Assembly: GCA_023230925.1 (NCBI GenBank)
Contig: JALNWK010000014.1
Coordinates: 1 to 63,164 of the forward strand
DNA from: Limnochordia bacterium
GTDB lineage: Bacteria; Bacillota; Limnochordia; DUMW01
Direction: 5' to 3'
Length of the DNA: 63,164 bases
Shown here: positions 1 to 8,345 of the stretch, piece by piece
Position numbering within the stretch: position 1 is the stretch's first letter
Layout: each line of letters starts with the position of its first letter
Translations under genes and position numbers: made by a program
Notes under the pieces: model-generated
Databases searched by the model: none
What the model saw: the letters and a program-made list of their open reading frames with translations, nothing else
Told to the model about the DNA's origin: nothing

Positions 1-32
1 CCAAACAATCTGGGTATACTGATAGTAGACAT
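1..32 (-). CDS. 5' end of an IS-like or unknown gene running off the left edge
   Basis: Reading leftwards on the minus strand, an AAGGAG ribosome binding site (positions 41-46) lies 8 bases before an ATG at 32-30, and the frame stays open for the ten codons available (MSTISIPRLF). Its start codon sits in one arm of the 28-82 inverted repeat. An insertion-sequence transposase is possible because the neighbouring plus-strand gene looks cut at this point, but ten residues cannot identify a family. Confidence 0.35.
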   Translation of the reverse strand, partial: MSTISIPRLF

Positions 33-82
33 CGGGTCATCTCCTTGTGTTTTAACTCTATTGGGAGTATTTACCCGATGTC
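28..82. repeat. 10-bp perfect inverted repeat between two divergent genes
   Basis: Arms gacatcgggt (28-37) and acccgatgtc (73-82) are exact reverse complements around a 35-base spacer, which itself contains a short ctcc/ggag pairing. It lies between the left-edge minus-strand gene and the truncated GAF/BTAD gene, so it could be an operator for the left gene or a terminal repeat of an inserted element. Confidence 0.5.
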
Positions 83-97
83 CTTTTTCTAATCATT

Positions 98-1345
98 TTG
101 ATCAACACTTACGGAGATGAACCGAAAACGGTATGTGAGTTCTATGGAGGAGACTGGGCCGGCGTCATGGATATCGATATGGATACCTGCCTGTGGAGAC
201 CGGTCTGCTGGTTCCGGGCGGGAGGTGCGACCGACAGAACACGCGAGTTGATCAGCGGCCTGGAAGATGCCGAGGTCATGCCGCGCTGGCTGGAAGCTAT
301 GCACAGCGCCATGCCTATTGTTCTCACTGATACAACTGAAATCAGGGAATCCAATCCGGTTGAATTTGCACTGTATGAGCGTCTGGAGGCGAGAGCCATC
401 CTGGCATCCCCTTTCTCTCCGGCACCGACCGGCTTTCTTGTCATCCGCAACCCTTCGAGATATCTGGAGCGGCCGGAAGCGCTGTACATCTTCGCCTATG
501 TTCTTCACCGCGCGCTTGCCCAGCAGAATGTCATGGAACGTGAGAAGATCATCGAGGCCATGAACCCGATAGAACCGAGCTATGATGTCTATATCAGTTT
601 CTTCCGCGACCTGGAAATCCGCACGGCAGGCGGTACACTGACCGAGCAGATCATCAATGCGCCGAAAACCATTCAGCTTGTTGCCTATCTGCTGTTGAAG
701 CCGGAACGCGCCCACTCACCGAGAGAAATCTTTGAGCATCTGAATCCCGGAGAGGATTTTGACGGCAATACGAATGCGATCCGAGGCAGCATATACCGGT
801 TTTCCAATATGTACGCAAAGCGCACCGGACAATCCGCAAGACTGATTGTCCGCGAAGGCAGCGGGTACAGGAGAAATCCGAATCTGAAGATTACGACCGA
901 CATCGAGCAGTTTGACCTTCACCTGAAAGCAGCCGAGGCGGCATCCGGAAGCGCTGAAAGAATTGATGAGCTCCGCAAGGCGGTAGAGCTTTACAAAGGC
1001 CCGGTTTTCATGTGCGGCAGAGACCAGCTGTGGCTGAATGATATTGTCAGTCAGTATGAGGTTCGCTACATCAAGGCCGCAGATGCCCTGATGCGCGAGC
1101 TGGCAAAGCAGAAAGACTATGCGGGTGTCATGCAGTACGCCGCCAGGGCGCATGAGCTCTTCCCCGGAAACGGCCTGATCTGTTACTGGCTCATCATGGC
1201 GACATACAGTCTGTCCGGTGCAGATATGGCAAAGAAGGAATACTTCCGCCTCAAAGACGATATGACACAGGAGGAAATCGATGTGGTAACAGCGCATCTG
1301 AAAAAGAACAGCCTGATACGATATGAGGAGCTGTTCGGCGTGTAA
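98..1345 (+). CDS. GAF-like / winged-helix / BTAD regulator, probably 5'-truncated
   Basis: Predicted cytoplasmic regulator. Residues about 1-150 look like a GAF-type sensor that begins mid-domain; about 185-265 look like an OmpR/SARP-type winged helix; about 270-400 resemble the bacterial transcriptional activator (BTAD) helical repeat. The only start is a TTG without a clear ribosome binding site; the frame is open back to a TAA at 53-55. The GAF domain lacks its N-terminal strands, so the gene was probably cut by whatever lies to the left. Base composition and codon use match the recombinase genes downstream rather than the chromosomal genes after 8.4 kb, so it belongs to the mobile element. 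Its targets are unknown. Confidence 0.6.
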   Translation: MINTYGDEPKTVCEFYGGDWAGVMDIDMDTCLWRPVCWFRAGGATDRTRELISGLEDAEVMPRWLEAMHSAMPIVLTDTTEIRESNPVEFALYERLEARAILASPFSPAPTGFLVIRNPSRYLERPEALYIFAYVLHRALAQQNVMEREKIIEAMNPIEPSYDVYISFFRDLEIRTAGGTLTEQIINAPKTIQLVAYLLLKPERAHSPREIFEHLNPGEDFDGNTNAIRGSIYRFSNMYAKRTGQSARLIVREGSGYRRNPNLKITTDIEQFDLHLKAAEAASGSAERIDELRKAVELYKGPVFMCGRDQLWLNDIVSQYEVRYIKAADALMRELAKQKDYAGVMQYAARAHELFPGNGLICYWLIMATYSLSGADMAKKEYFRLKDDMTQEEIDVVTAHLKKNSLIRYEELFGV

Positions 1346-1673
1346 CACATCCGGCGCACAGAGAAAACACCCGATTTTTCCCAAAACACAGAGAGCGCAC
1401 AAATCAGAGATAAAATAGAATAGAACGAACAGCCGTGACACTCCAGCTGCACAGCTGAGGAACCCCCGTAAGTTAGCCTTTTAGCGCAAAAGCTAAATGA
1501 CAACTTACGGGGGTTTTCTTATGTCTCCGGCACAATTTCATCATAGAGAGGCTTTTGTTCCGGCAGACAAAGACCTCTCTATTTTTTATGTCCAAAAGCG
1601 CAGAACGCGCTGCCGTTCTCCTCCTCCGGTTTCTGAATTCCAAACAAAATTCAGAAATTCGGAGGATAAGACA
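1346..1673. other. Intergenic stretch with two inverted repeats
   Basis: No convincing gene. It holds the terminator-like hairpin at 1461-1520 and, just before the next gene, a 9-bp inverted repeat (ttctgaatt at 1631-1639, aattcagaa at 1648-1656) that ends 4 bases before the GGAGG ribosome binding site. The latter could be an operator or a structure masking translation of the HTH gene. Confidence 0.5.
1461..1520 (+). terminator. Rho-independent terminator
   Basis: A perfect 14-bp inverted repeat (aacccccgtaagtt at 1461-1474, aacttacgggggtt at 1502-1515) followed by TTCTT. It lies 116 bases after the GAF/BTAD gene and ahead of the HTH gene. The 27-base loop is long for a terminator and contains its own small repeat (agct/agct-like), so an attenuator role is possible. 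Confidence 0.6.
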
Positions 1674-2099
1674 ATGGCATACAACAAGGCCAGTGAAGAA
1701 AGAAAATGGCGGCTCTGGAAAGAGGCCGAAGAAAAACAGCTGCGTGAGCTCGGCGTCAGCGAGGACAGGATTGCGCAGCTTCGTACTTACGATTGGGAAG
1801 TTTTCAATTCCGACCGGCGGTATTACGAACATCATGCGGATGGCGGCGATTATATCGAACAGCTTGCGGCAGATGAGGAGAAACCGGATGTGAAAACTGT
1901 TTCAGATTTTCTTGACGGCATCGACAGCCCCGCGCTGTTCAGCCTGCTTTCGGAAACCGACCCGATCACCGTTCTGATTGCGCTGAGAAGATCTCAGGGA
2001 AAATCATTTTCCGAGATTTCTCTGGAAGTGGGGTTATCCGAAAACACCGCCCACCGGCGTTGGACTCGCCTGAAAGAAAAAATCAAAAAATCTTTTTGA
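1674..2099 (+). CDS. Sigma-region-4-like helix-turn-helix protein
   Basis: A 141-residue protein starting at ATG 1674 after GGAGG (1661-1665). The N-terminal two thirds are charged and acidic. The C-terminal 50 residues read as a sigma-70 region 4 / LuxR-like helix-turn-helix (ALRRSQGKSFSEISLEVGLS, followed by a basic helix and a KKIKKSF-like end). Such proteins are common beside serine recombinases in gut Clostridia mobile elements, where they probably control element genes. The frame is open further upstream, but that part crosses the hairpin and has no ribosome binding site. Confidence 0.6.
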   Translation: MAYNKASEERKWRLWKEAEEKQLRELGVSEDRIAQLRTYDWEVFNSDRRYYEHHADGGDYIEQLAADEEKPDVKTVSDFLDGIDSPALFSLLSETDPITVLIALRRSQGKSFSEISLEVGLSENTAHRRWTRLKEKIKKSF

Positions 2100-2542
2100 G
2101 CCTGTCCGAAAACAAGCCTTCCCACCGGCTAAAGGGTGAGAGGAGCAAATGAGTCTGTCTGACAAAAAAACGATTCACGCGCTGCTTACTGAAACTTGAA
2201 AATTTCATACACATTCATCAGGTACGTTCCTGTGCGGGAGAGATTCTCCAGCTGCATGATAGTGCGCCACGACACGCCTGCCCCGATCCGGGTGATTACG
2301 GAAAGCAAGGCGGTGAGCGATTCCGAACCAATCAGAAATATCCGGCTGCAACGGATACGGCAACGAAACGCACAAGGGATAATGATACTTCCGTAATTCG
2401 CGGCCCGGCCACAATGAAGGCGGGGAGGTTAGAATCCTATGAGGCAGCTTCGCAGACTGCCGCCTGATGAGTTCCCCGCCTCCGGGGGTCGTGGACGAAT
2501 GGGAGGCAGTATATAAAATTTAAGGTTTGGGAGGTGAAGCCA
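2100..2542. other. Intergenic stretch with a possible 16-residue leader peptide
   Basis: No full gene is recognised. A 16-codon frame (ATG 2149, MSLSDKKTIHALLTET, stop at 2197-2199) follows a good GAGAGGAG site, so a short peptide could be made. The remainder, GC-rich and element-like, contains no frame that resembles a known protein and could be a decayed gene. Confidence 0.35.
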
Positions 2543-2908
2543 TTGCGGAAAAACTGGGAGTACCGGCGCGGAGACGTCTATCTGGCGAATCTCGATCCGG
2601 TCGTGGGCGCAGAGATCGGCGGTATCCGCCCGGTATTGATTCTTCAGAACAACACGGGCAACTTCTTCAGTCCCACGCTGATTGCCGCACCGCTCACCTC
2701 CAACATTGATAAAAAGCCGAATCAGCCGACACATTTCCTGCTGGAACAGGTACGCGGGCTGAGCCGGCCTTCCATGGTGATTCTGGAGCAGCTGAAAACG
2801 CTGGATAAGCGCCGGATCATCAGATACATGGGACGGGTGGACAGCAATATCCTGTACAGCCCGGAATTCTGTAAGTGCCTTGCGGTGAGCCTGGCACTTT
2901 ATTTGTAA
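2543..2908 (+). CDS. Type II toxin, PemK/MazF family
   Basis: A 121-residue protein of the usual MazF length. MazF proteins are sequence-specific endoribonucleases. Visible family features are RGDVYLANLDPV near the N-terminus, the GG.RPVLILQN strand-turn, the PLTS stretch and a late EQLKTLDKRRI motif ahead of a glycine. TTG 2543 is chosen because GGGAGG at 2529-2534 is correctly spaced from it, while an upstream GTG overlaps that site. No MazE-like antitoxin is encoded next to it; the downstream gene is a DUF6870-like protein of unknown role. It belongs to the mobile element and may act in its maintenance. Confidence 0.8.
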   Translation: MRKNWEYRRGDVYLANLDPVVGAEIGGIRPVLILQNNTGNFFSPTLIAAPLTSNIDKKPNQPTHFLLEQVRGLSRPSMVILEQLKTLDKRRIIRYMGRVDSNILYSPEFCKCLAVSLALYL

Positions 2909-2947
2909 TATGCAGGCACTCACGATGAGTGCGGAAAGGAGCAGACC

Positions 2948-3199
2948 ATGACACTGGATGAAATGAGAAAAGTGGACATCCGGACGGTTGACCCGGCAAC
3001 GCTTCATGACCGCCGGGATGTGCGCATCGACAGCCGTCAGCCGAGAGAAAAACGCATTGCGTCCTACCTGAAGCAGATCGGCAATCCCTACTGCTACGTT
3101 GACGATGGTGTTGTTGTAAAGATCGGGTTTATGAACACCCGCGAAACGATTGATGACCGACTGGAAGGCTATGCCCGCAGTCAGGTCAGCAAGGGATGA
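2948..3199 (+). CDS. Small DUF6870-like protein
   Basis: An 83-residue protein starting at ATG 2948 after a GGAAAGGA site, ending 66 bases before the recombinase start. From memory it matches small DUF6870-type proteins seen with MazF and serine recombinases in gut Firmicutes elements (LDEMRKVDIRTVDP start, NPYCYVDD...VVVKIGF core, then DRLEGY). No biochemical function is known to me. Position between toxin and recombinase could mean an antitoxin-like or regulatory role, but nothing in the sequence proves it. Confidence 0.6.
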   Translation: MTLDEMRKVDIRTVDPATLHDRRDVRIDSRQPREKRIASYLKQIGNPYCYVDDGVVVKIGFMNTRETIDDRLEGYARSQVSKG

Positions 3200-3264
3200 A
3201 ACAAATATCGACATCATCGACTGTCCCGGATGATTTCAATACAATGATAGCGGAGGTGATAAAA

Positions 3265-4926
3265 ATGCCAGACAGAATCTGGAATGCAGCAGAATATACC
3301 CGTCTTTCCCGCGATGACGGCGACAAGGCGGAGAGCAATTCCATAACGAGCCAGAAGGAGATCATCCGGGATTATGTGCGCAGGCATCCGGAATTTGTGA
3401 TCGTTAAGGAGTATGCGGATGACGGCTATTCCGGCGTCAACTTTGAACGTCCGGGCTTCAAGCAGATGATGGAGGACATCAAAGCCAAGAAAATCGACTG
3501 TGTGATCTGCAAAGACCTCAGCCGGTTTGCCAGAAACTACATCGATGCAGGACGGTATCTGGAAAAGATTTTTCCGTTCATGGGCGTGCGGTTCATTGCC
3601 ATCAATGACAACTACGATTCCTGCGGCGAAAAGGCGCAGTCCGATGCCCTGATTGTTCCGTTCAAGAATCTGATCAACGATGCCTACTGCCGCGACATAT
3701 CCGTCAAGATTCGTTCTCAGCTGGACATCAAGCGCAAGATGGGCGACTTCATCGGAGCCTTTGCACCCTATGGCTACCGGAAGGACGAGGCAAACAGAAA
3801 CAGGCTGGTGGTGGATGAAGAAGCCGCCCGGACGGTGGAGCTGATCTTCCGGCTCCGCATACAGGGACTGTGCAATTCCGCCATTGCCGACCGGCTCAAC
3901 AGCATGGGCGTCCTGAGTCCCATGGAATACAAGCAGGCGCAGGGTTTCAACTACTCCTGCGGATTCCGCAGCAACGAACAGGCAGAGTGGAGCCCCATGC
4001 TGGTGAAGCGAATCCTGACCAATGAAATCTATATCGGAACGCTGATCCAGCACAAATCCGGCACCCCGAACCACAAAGTCAAAAAGCGCGTGGAGTATGA
4101 CCGGGATGAGTGGATCGTCATCGAGAACAACCATGAGCCCATTATCTGCCGCTCGGATTTTGATACCGTTCAGAATCTGATGCTGCGGGACGTCCGTACA
4201 GCGCCGAAGCAGGAAAAGGTTCATCTGTTCTCCGGCTTTGTGTTCTGCGGCGACTGTAAACACACCATGGTGCGGAAGACAGTCCCCAGCGGCGGGAAAA
4301 AGTATCATTACCTGGTCTGTTCCACCAATAAAGCCGGTAAGGGCTGTTCTCCGCATACATTCAGTGAGGACAAGCTGAAATCCATTGTGCTGCGGGTGGT
4401 GAACGACCATATTGAACTGATTGCCCAGGTGGAACAGGTGCTGGATTACATTGCATCGCTGCCGGAGCAGGAGCGGCGCATCATCAACTATGACGCCCAG
4501 ATGACGGCGCTGGAAAATGAAATCAAGCGGTATCAGGATCTGAAAATCAACCTGTATTCGGACATGGCGGACGGTGTGATCAGCCGCGAGGAATACAAGG
4601 AGTTCCATGCAGGCTATGACCGCAGGATTGCGGACAGGCAGCGCCAGCTTGGAAAGCTGAAAGATGAGCGCAGTCAGGCCATGGAGAACAGCTCCGGGAA
4701 CATCGAGTGGATTGAACAGTTCAAGAAGTACCGGCATCTGACGGAGCTGGACAGGGAGTGCATCGTCCACCTGATTGAGAAAATCCTGATTTATGACGGC
4801 AAGCGCATCGAGGCGTGCTTCCGATACAGAGATGAGCTGGAAAACGCATTGCAGTATATAGAACGGTTTGAGGATGTCCTTCCCACTGAGGAAGGCGTAA
4901 TAATACCGGAGAGGAGGAACGCATAA
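3265..4926 (+). CDS. Large serine recombinase 1
   Basis: A 553-residue site-specific recombinase of the large serine (resolvase/invertase catalytic) family. The N-terminal catalytic domain shows AEYTRLSRDDGD with the probable nucleophile Ser15 and the conserved KDLSRFARNY segment. A Recombinase domain follows (about 160-270). A zinc-ribbon (CGDC ... C...GC) is at about 325-375, followed by a coiled-coil and a DUF4368-like C-terminus. ATG 3265 is preferred because GGAGGTG lies 6 bases upstream; an upstream ATG at 3196 has only a weak site. It overlaps the next recombinase gene by one base, so the three are co-translated. Confidence 0.92.
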   Translation: MPDRIWNAAEYTRLSRDDGDKAESNSITSQKEIIRDYVRRHPEFVIVKEYADDGYSGVNFERPGFKQMMEDIKAKKIDCVICKDLSRFARNYIDAGRYLEKIFPFMGVRFIAINDNYDSCGEKAQSDALIVPFKNLINDAYCRDISVKIRSQLDIKRKMGDFIGAFAPYGYRKDEANRNRLVVDEEAARTVELIFRLRIQGLCNSAIADRLNSMGVLSPMEYKQAQGFNYSCGFRSNEQAEWSPMLVKRILTNEIYIGTLIQHKSGTPNHKVKKRVEYDRDEWIVIENNHEPIICRSDFDTVQNLMLRDVRTAPKQEKVHLFSGFVFCGDCKHTMVRKTVPSGGKKYHYLVCSTNKAGKGCSPHTFSEDKLKSIVLRVVNDHIELIAQVEQVLDYIASLPEQERRIINYDAQMTALENEIKRYQDLKINLYSDMADGVISREEYKEFHAGYDRRIADRQRQLGKLKDERSQAMENSSGNIEWIEQFKKYRHLTELDRECIVHLIEKILIYDGKRIEACFRYRDELENALQYIERFEDVLPTEEGVIIPERRNA

Positions 4927-6647
4927 TGGCAAGAAAGAAAAGACAGTATTTACAGCCGGAGCAGGCGCAGGAACCGGTCAGCGCCATGCTGCCGTCCGTC
5001 TGGGAGACGGCCATCTACGCCCGACTCTCGGTTGAAAACAGCAAGAAGAACGACGACGGCGATTCCATCGAGGGACAGATTGAAATCTGCCGGGATTATG
5101 TATCGGAGCATCCGTATCTTCATCTGGCGGATACCTATGTGGACAACGGCTGGACCGGAACAAACACGGACCGTCCGGAGTTTCAGAGGCTGCTCTCCGA
5201 CATTCGGGATGGAAAAATCAAGGCACTGGTCATCAAGGACTTCAGCCGCTTCTCACGTGATTATATTGAGGCAGGCAACCTGCTGGAAAATATCTTCCCG
5301 GCCATGGGCGTGCGGTTCATCTCGGTGGTTGACCGCTATGACAGCTTTGAAACGGACGGCTCCGCCAGCAGCCTGCTGATTCCGCTGAAAAACCTGATTA
5401 ACAGCTTCTATTCCAGAGACCAGTCTAAGAAAGTGTCGCTTGCGGTTCATGCCAAGCAGCTGGCCGGCGAACACATTCCCAGCATGATCCCCTACGGATA
5501 CCGGAAATCGACCACACAGGAGTACCGGTTTGAGCCCGATCCGGAGACCGCACCGATTGTCAAAAGAATCTACGCACAGTTTCTCAGCGGCACCGGAGCG
5601 CGCCCCATCATGCGCCAGCTGAATGAAGAAGGTATTCCCTCGCCAGGAAAGCTCCGCTATCTGCGCGGACAGACCAGGCGGGCGTGCTATTCCGACTGCC
5701 TTTGGACGCAGCAGGTCATCAAGCAGATATTGATGAATCCGACCTATATGGGCGATCTTGTCTTTGGACGGATGCCGACGGCGCTGTATCTGGGACAGCC
5801 GGATTATCACTATGAGCCGGATGAGAGCAAGTGGCGTATCCTGCCGGATATGCACGAAGCGCTGGTCAGCCGGGGCGACTTCTATCAGGTCAGAAAAATC
5901 CTGGAAGCAGGCCGCCGTGAGAATGAGGCCAAATTGGAAGCCAGCCGGAATTACCGCGAAAAGCATCCGCAGATCTTCAGAAGCGGAATCGTCCGGTGCG
6001 GGCACTGCGGCTCCAACCTCGGTTACAGCCGCCACGGCGAGAAAAAAGAAGGTCGATACAACTGCCGGAACAAGCAGTATGGCCGCTGTGATGTTGCCGT
6101 AGGCATCTCGGAGAAAAAGCTCGCGCCGATAGTATGGAACGCGATTCAGATACAGTTTGCCTTGTTCGCGGATTTTGAGGAAGTGACCGGGCGACTGAAG
6201 GATAGCGGCGTTCAGACGAAACGGCAGACTGAGCTTCAGCAGGAAATGCTGGAAGTCAGCAACCAGCTGTCCGGTTATCAGACGAAAAGGGAGCAGCTCT
6301 ACAATGACTATGTGGACGGTATTCTCTCTGCCGGAGACTATATCGAGCTGAAAACCCGCTTTGACACCGCGTATCAGGAGCAGAGTTCCCACCTCAATCA
6401 GCTGTCTGTGGAGCTGGCCAGGCTGAACCGGATGCTTTCTGATGAGAACAAGTGGCTTGTGAACATCCGCAATATCCGCAAGGCGCGGAAGCTGACGCCG
6501 GAAATCGCCGAGGCCATGATTGACCACATCAACGTATATAAAACCGGTCATGCCCAGTACAGGCTGGAGATTATATTCCGCTTTCAGGAGGAACGGGACG
6601 CATTGGAAACGGCTTATCACGAATTGGAAGGAGGTGAAGCCCGGTGA
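4926..6647 (+). CDS. Large serine recombinase 2
   Basis: A 573-residue paralogue of the preceding gene, starting at an ATG that shares its A with the previous TAA; GAGGAGG precedes it. The catalytic segment reads AIYARLSVEN with probable nucleophile Ser35, then KDFSRFSRDYIEAGN. The zinc-ribbon is CGHCGSN ... C...GRC at about residues 360-390, followed by coiled-coil and the usual C-terminus. Its first 25 residues are a proline- and glutamine-rich tail not present in recombinase 1. It probably acts with its two neighbours in excision and integration of the element. Confidence 0.92.
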   Translation: MARKKRQYLQPEQAQEPVSAMLPSVWETAIYARLSVENSKKNDDGDSIEGQIEICRDYVSEHPYLHLADTYVDNGWTGTNTDRPEFQRLLSDIRDGKIKALVIKDFSRFSRDYIEAGNLLENIFPAMGVRFISVVDRYDSFETDGSASSLLIPLKNLINSFYSRDQSKKVSLAVHAKQLAGEHIPSMIPYGYRKSTTQEYRFEPDPETAPIVKRIYAQFLSGTGARPIMRQLNEEGIPSPGKLRYLRGQTRRACYSDCLWTQQVIKQILMNPTYMGDLVFGRMPTALYLGQPDYHYEPDESKWRILPDMHEALVSRGDFYQVRKILEAGRRENEAKLEASRNYREKHPQIFRSGIVRCGHCGSNLGYSRHGEKKEGRYNCRNKQYGRCDVAVGISEKKLAPIVWNAIQIQFALFADFEEVTGRLKDSGVQTKRQTELQQEMLEVSNQLSGYQTKREQLYNDYVDGILSAGDYIELKTRFDTAYQEQSSHLNQLSVELARLNRMLSDENKWLVNIRNIRKARKLTPEIAEAMIDHINVYKTGHAQYRLEIIFRFQEERDALETAYHELEGGEAR

Positions 6648-8251
6648 AGAAACTGTACCTGTACATCCGCCTGTCGGATGCTGATGATGACCTGAAATTC
6701 AAGACCGAGAGCGAGAGCATCGCCAATCAGCGCACACTGCTGTATCGGTTCGTTCAAGCCCGCCGGGAGTTTGACGGCTATGAAGTGGTCGAGTTTATCG
6801 ATGACGGCTACTCCGGCACCAACGGCAACCGTCCGTCCTTTGAGCGGATGATTGAAAGCCTGAAAAACGGCGAGGCAAACGTGGTTATCTGCAAGGATTT
6901 CAGCCGCTTTTTCCGCGACTATGTGGAGATCGGCGACTATCTGGAGCGCATCTTTCCGTTCCTGGGCGTTCGCTTCATTGCCGTCAACGACGGATATGAC
7001 AGCGATGATTACAAGGGCTCCACGGCCGGCATGGAAGTGGTCATGAAGTACATTGTCTACTCCTATTACAGCCGAGACCTGTCCCAGAAGATCAAAACCG
7101 TCATGAGCACCAGAAAGAGCAAAGGCGAGTTCGTGGCTTCTCAAGCTCCATACGGATACATGAAAGACCCGGATGTGAAGCGGAAGATCATTCCCAATCC
7201 GGATACCGCGCCTGTGGTGCGTAAAATCTTTGACCTTGCACTGGAAGGAAAAACGCCGGCAGAGATTGCCGTTGTTCTGAACGATTATAAGCTGGAAACG
7301 CCGTCGGCCTATTTTATGCGAATGAATCCTGGGAGCAAAAAGTTCCGTACTTCCTCTCAGGAAGCCTGCTGGACTTCCAACAATGTGCGGGAGATTCTGA
7401 AGCGCCGGGAGTATACCGGTGTGATGGTCATGAATCAGCGCCGCTGGAAGGGGCTGGACAATCCACGGACGGTATGGACGGATGAGTCCGAGTGGCAGAT
7501 CATCCCGGACTGCCATGAAGCCATCATCAGTGAAAGCGAATATGAAGAAGCGCAGAAGGTGTTCCGTAAAATCCGCAAGGGCTATGATCGGAGTCCCAAT
7601 CAGTATCTGCTGCGCAGCCTGGTGCACTGCGGAGCCTGCGGACGCGCCATGCAGCGGCAGAAGCACTCCCCGGTGATTTACTACACCTGCCTCAAGTCTG
7701 TATCCAACAGAGAGACCGCCTGCCCGGTGGGCGAACGATTCATTGAGGCTGATCTGGAGCGCATCGTGAAGAACGACCTGCTTGAGAAGCTCCGTCTGCT
7801 GGTGGATGTAGATGATCGCCTGTATGCGGCGGCAGCTGCCAGTGAAGGCACAGAGGAAAACATCAGATTTCGGCTGGAACAGATTGAGAAATGCATGAAG
7901 CAGATCTCCGTCAGCCGGGTCAGCGCTTACGAGCGGTACGCCGAAGGGCGACTTCAGAGGGATATATACCTCATGGAACGCGATAAGCTGAACGCGGAGA
8001 ACGACAGACTCAGCGCCGAGAAAGAGCGGCTGGAAAAGGAGCATTTATCCCTTTCTCAAAGCAGGGACCGTGAATTGACAGAGACCTGTGATATGGCTCG
8101 CCGGACGCTGACCGCTGACGAGCTGACCAATGACATGCTCCTGTTCTTTATCGATCACGTGAATGTGTACAGCGGCATGAGGGTGGAGATCATCTATCGT
8201 TTCTCCGATGAGATTGCCCGGTTGATCGAGCCGGAGAATACATCAGAATAA
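6644..8251 (+). CDS. Large serine recombinase 3
   Basis: A 535-residue recombinase starting at GTG 6644 with a strong AAGGAGGTGA site inside the end of recombinase 2. The probable nucleophile is Ser11 in LYIRLSDADDD; KDFSRFFRDYVEIGD is the other conserved catalytic segment. The zinc-ribbon is CGACGRA ... C...C at about residues 325-365. It is more diverged than genes 1 and 2 and is nearest to the element's right end, as usual for genes acting on the attachment site. Confidence 0.92.
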   Translation: MKKLYLYIRLSDADDDLKFKTESESIANQRTLLYRFVQARREFDGYEVVEFIDDGYSGTNGNRPSFERMIESLKNGEANVVICKDFSRFFRDYVEIGDYLERIFPFLGVRFIAVNDGYDSDDYKGSTAGMEVVMKYIVYSYYSRDLSQKIKTVMSTRKSKGEFVASQAPYGYMKDPDVKRKIIPNPDTAPVVRKIFDLALEGKTPAEIAVVLNDYKLETPSAYFMRMNPGSKKFRTSSQEACWTSNNVREILKRREYTGVMVMNQRRWKGLDNPRTVWTDESEWQIIPDCHEAIISESEYEEAQKVFRKIRKGYDRSPNQYLLRSLVHCGACGRAMQRQKHSPVIYYTCLKSVSNRETACPVGERFIEADLERIVKNDLLEKLRLLVDVDDRLYAAAAASEGTEENIRFRLEQIEKCMKQISVSRVSAYERYAEGRLQRDIYLMERDKLNAENDRLSAEKERLEKEHLSLSQSRDRELTETCDMARRTLTADELTNDMLLFFIDHVNVYSGMRVEIIYRFSDEIARLIEPENTSE

Positions 8252-8256
8252 AAGCG

Positions 8257-8325
8257 GGAGCGGGCCCTGTTTACTGGGTGCCGCTCCTTCGTATGTGGGC
8301 TTGAACAGCCCATATTTTTTTAGTC
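8257..8325 (+). terminator. Tandem hairpins after the recombinases
   Basis: Two hairpins follow the last recombinase. The first pairs ggagcgg (8257-8263) with ccgctcc (8281-8287). The second pairs tgggct (8296-8301) with agccca and is followed by TATTTTTTT, a good rho-independent terminator. It closes the recombinase operon only about 20 bases before the hsdM fragment. Confidence 0.7.
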
Positions 8326-8345
8326 TTTGCTTAACATCAGCAAAT
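8326..8345. mobile_element. Probable right attachment junction (attR) in hsdM
   Basis: Element sequence (terminator, then agtctttgcttaacatcagc) changes here to hsdM coding sequence, starting at the codons for NPPF (from 8343). Serine-recombinase sites have a very short core, so the exact crossover cannot be fixed from one end; the left junction lies outside the window. Confidence 0.6.

Noticed and set aside
716..1441. 241-codon minus-strand frame
   Set aside because: Antisense to the GAF/BTAD gene; no family resemblance and no ribosome site.
3214..8044. Long minus-strand frames of 572, 455 and 475 codons opposite the recombinases
   Set aside because: They are antisense shadows of GC-rich recombinase genes; the plus-strand frames have clear catalytic motifs and ribosome sites.
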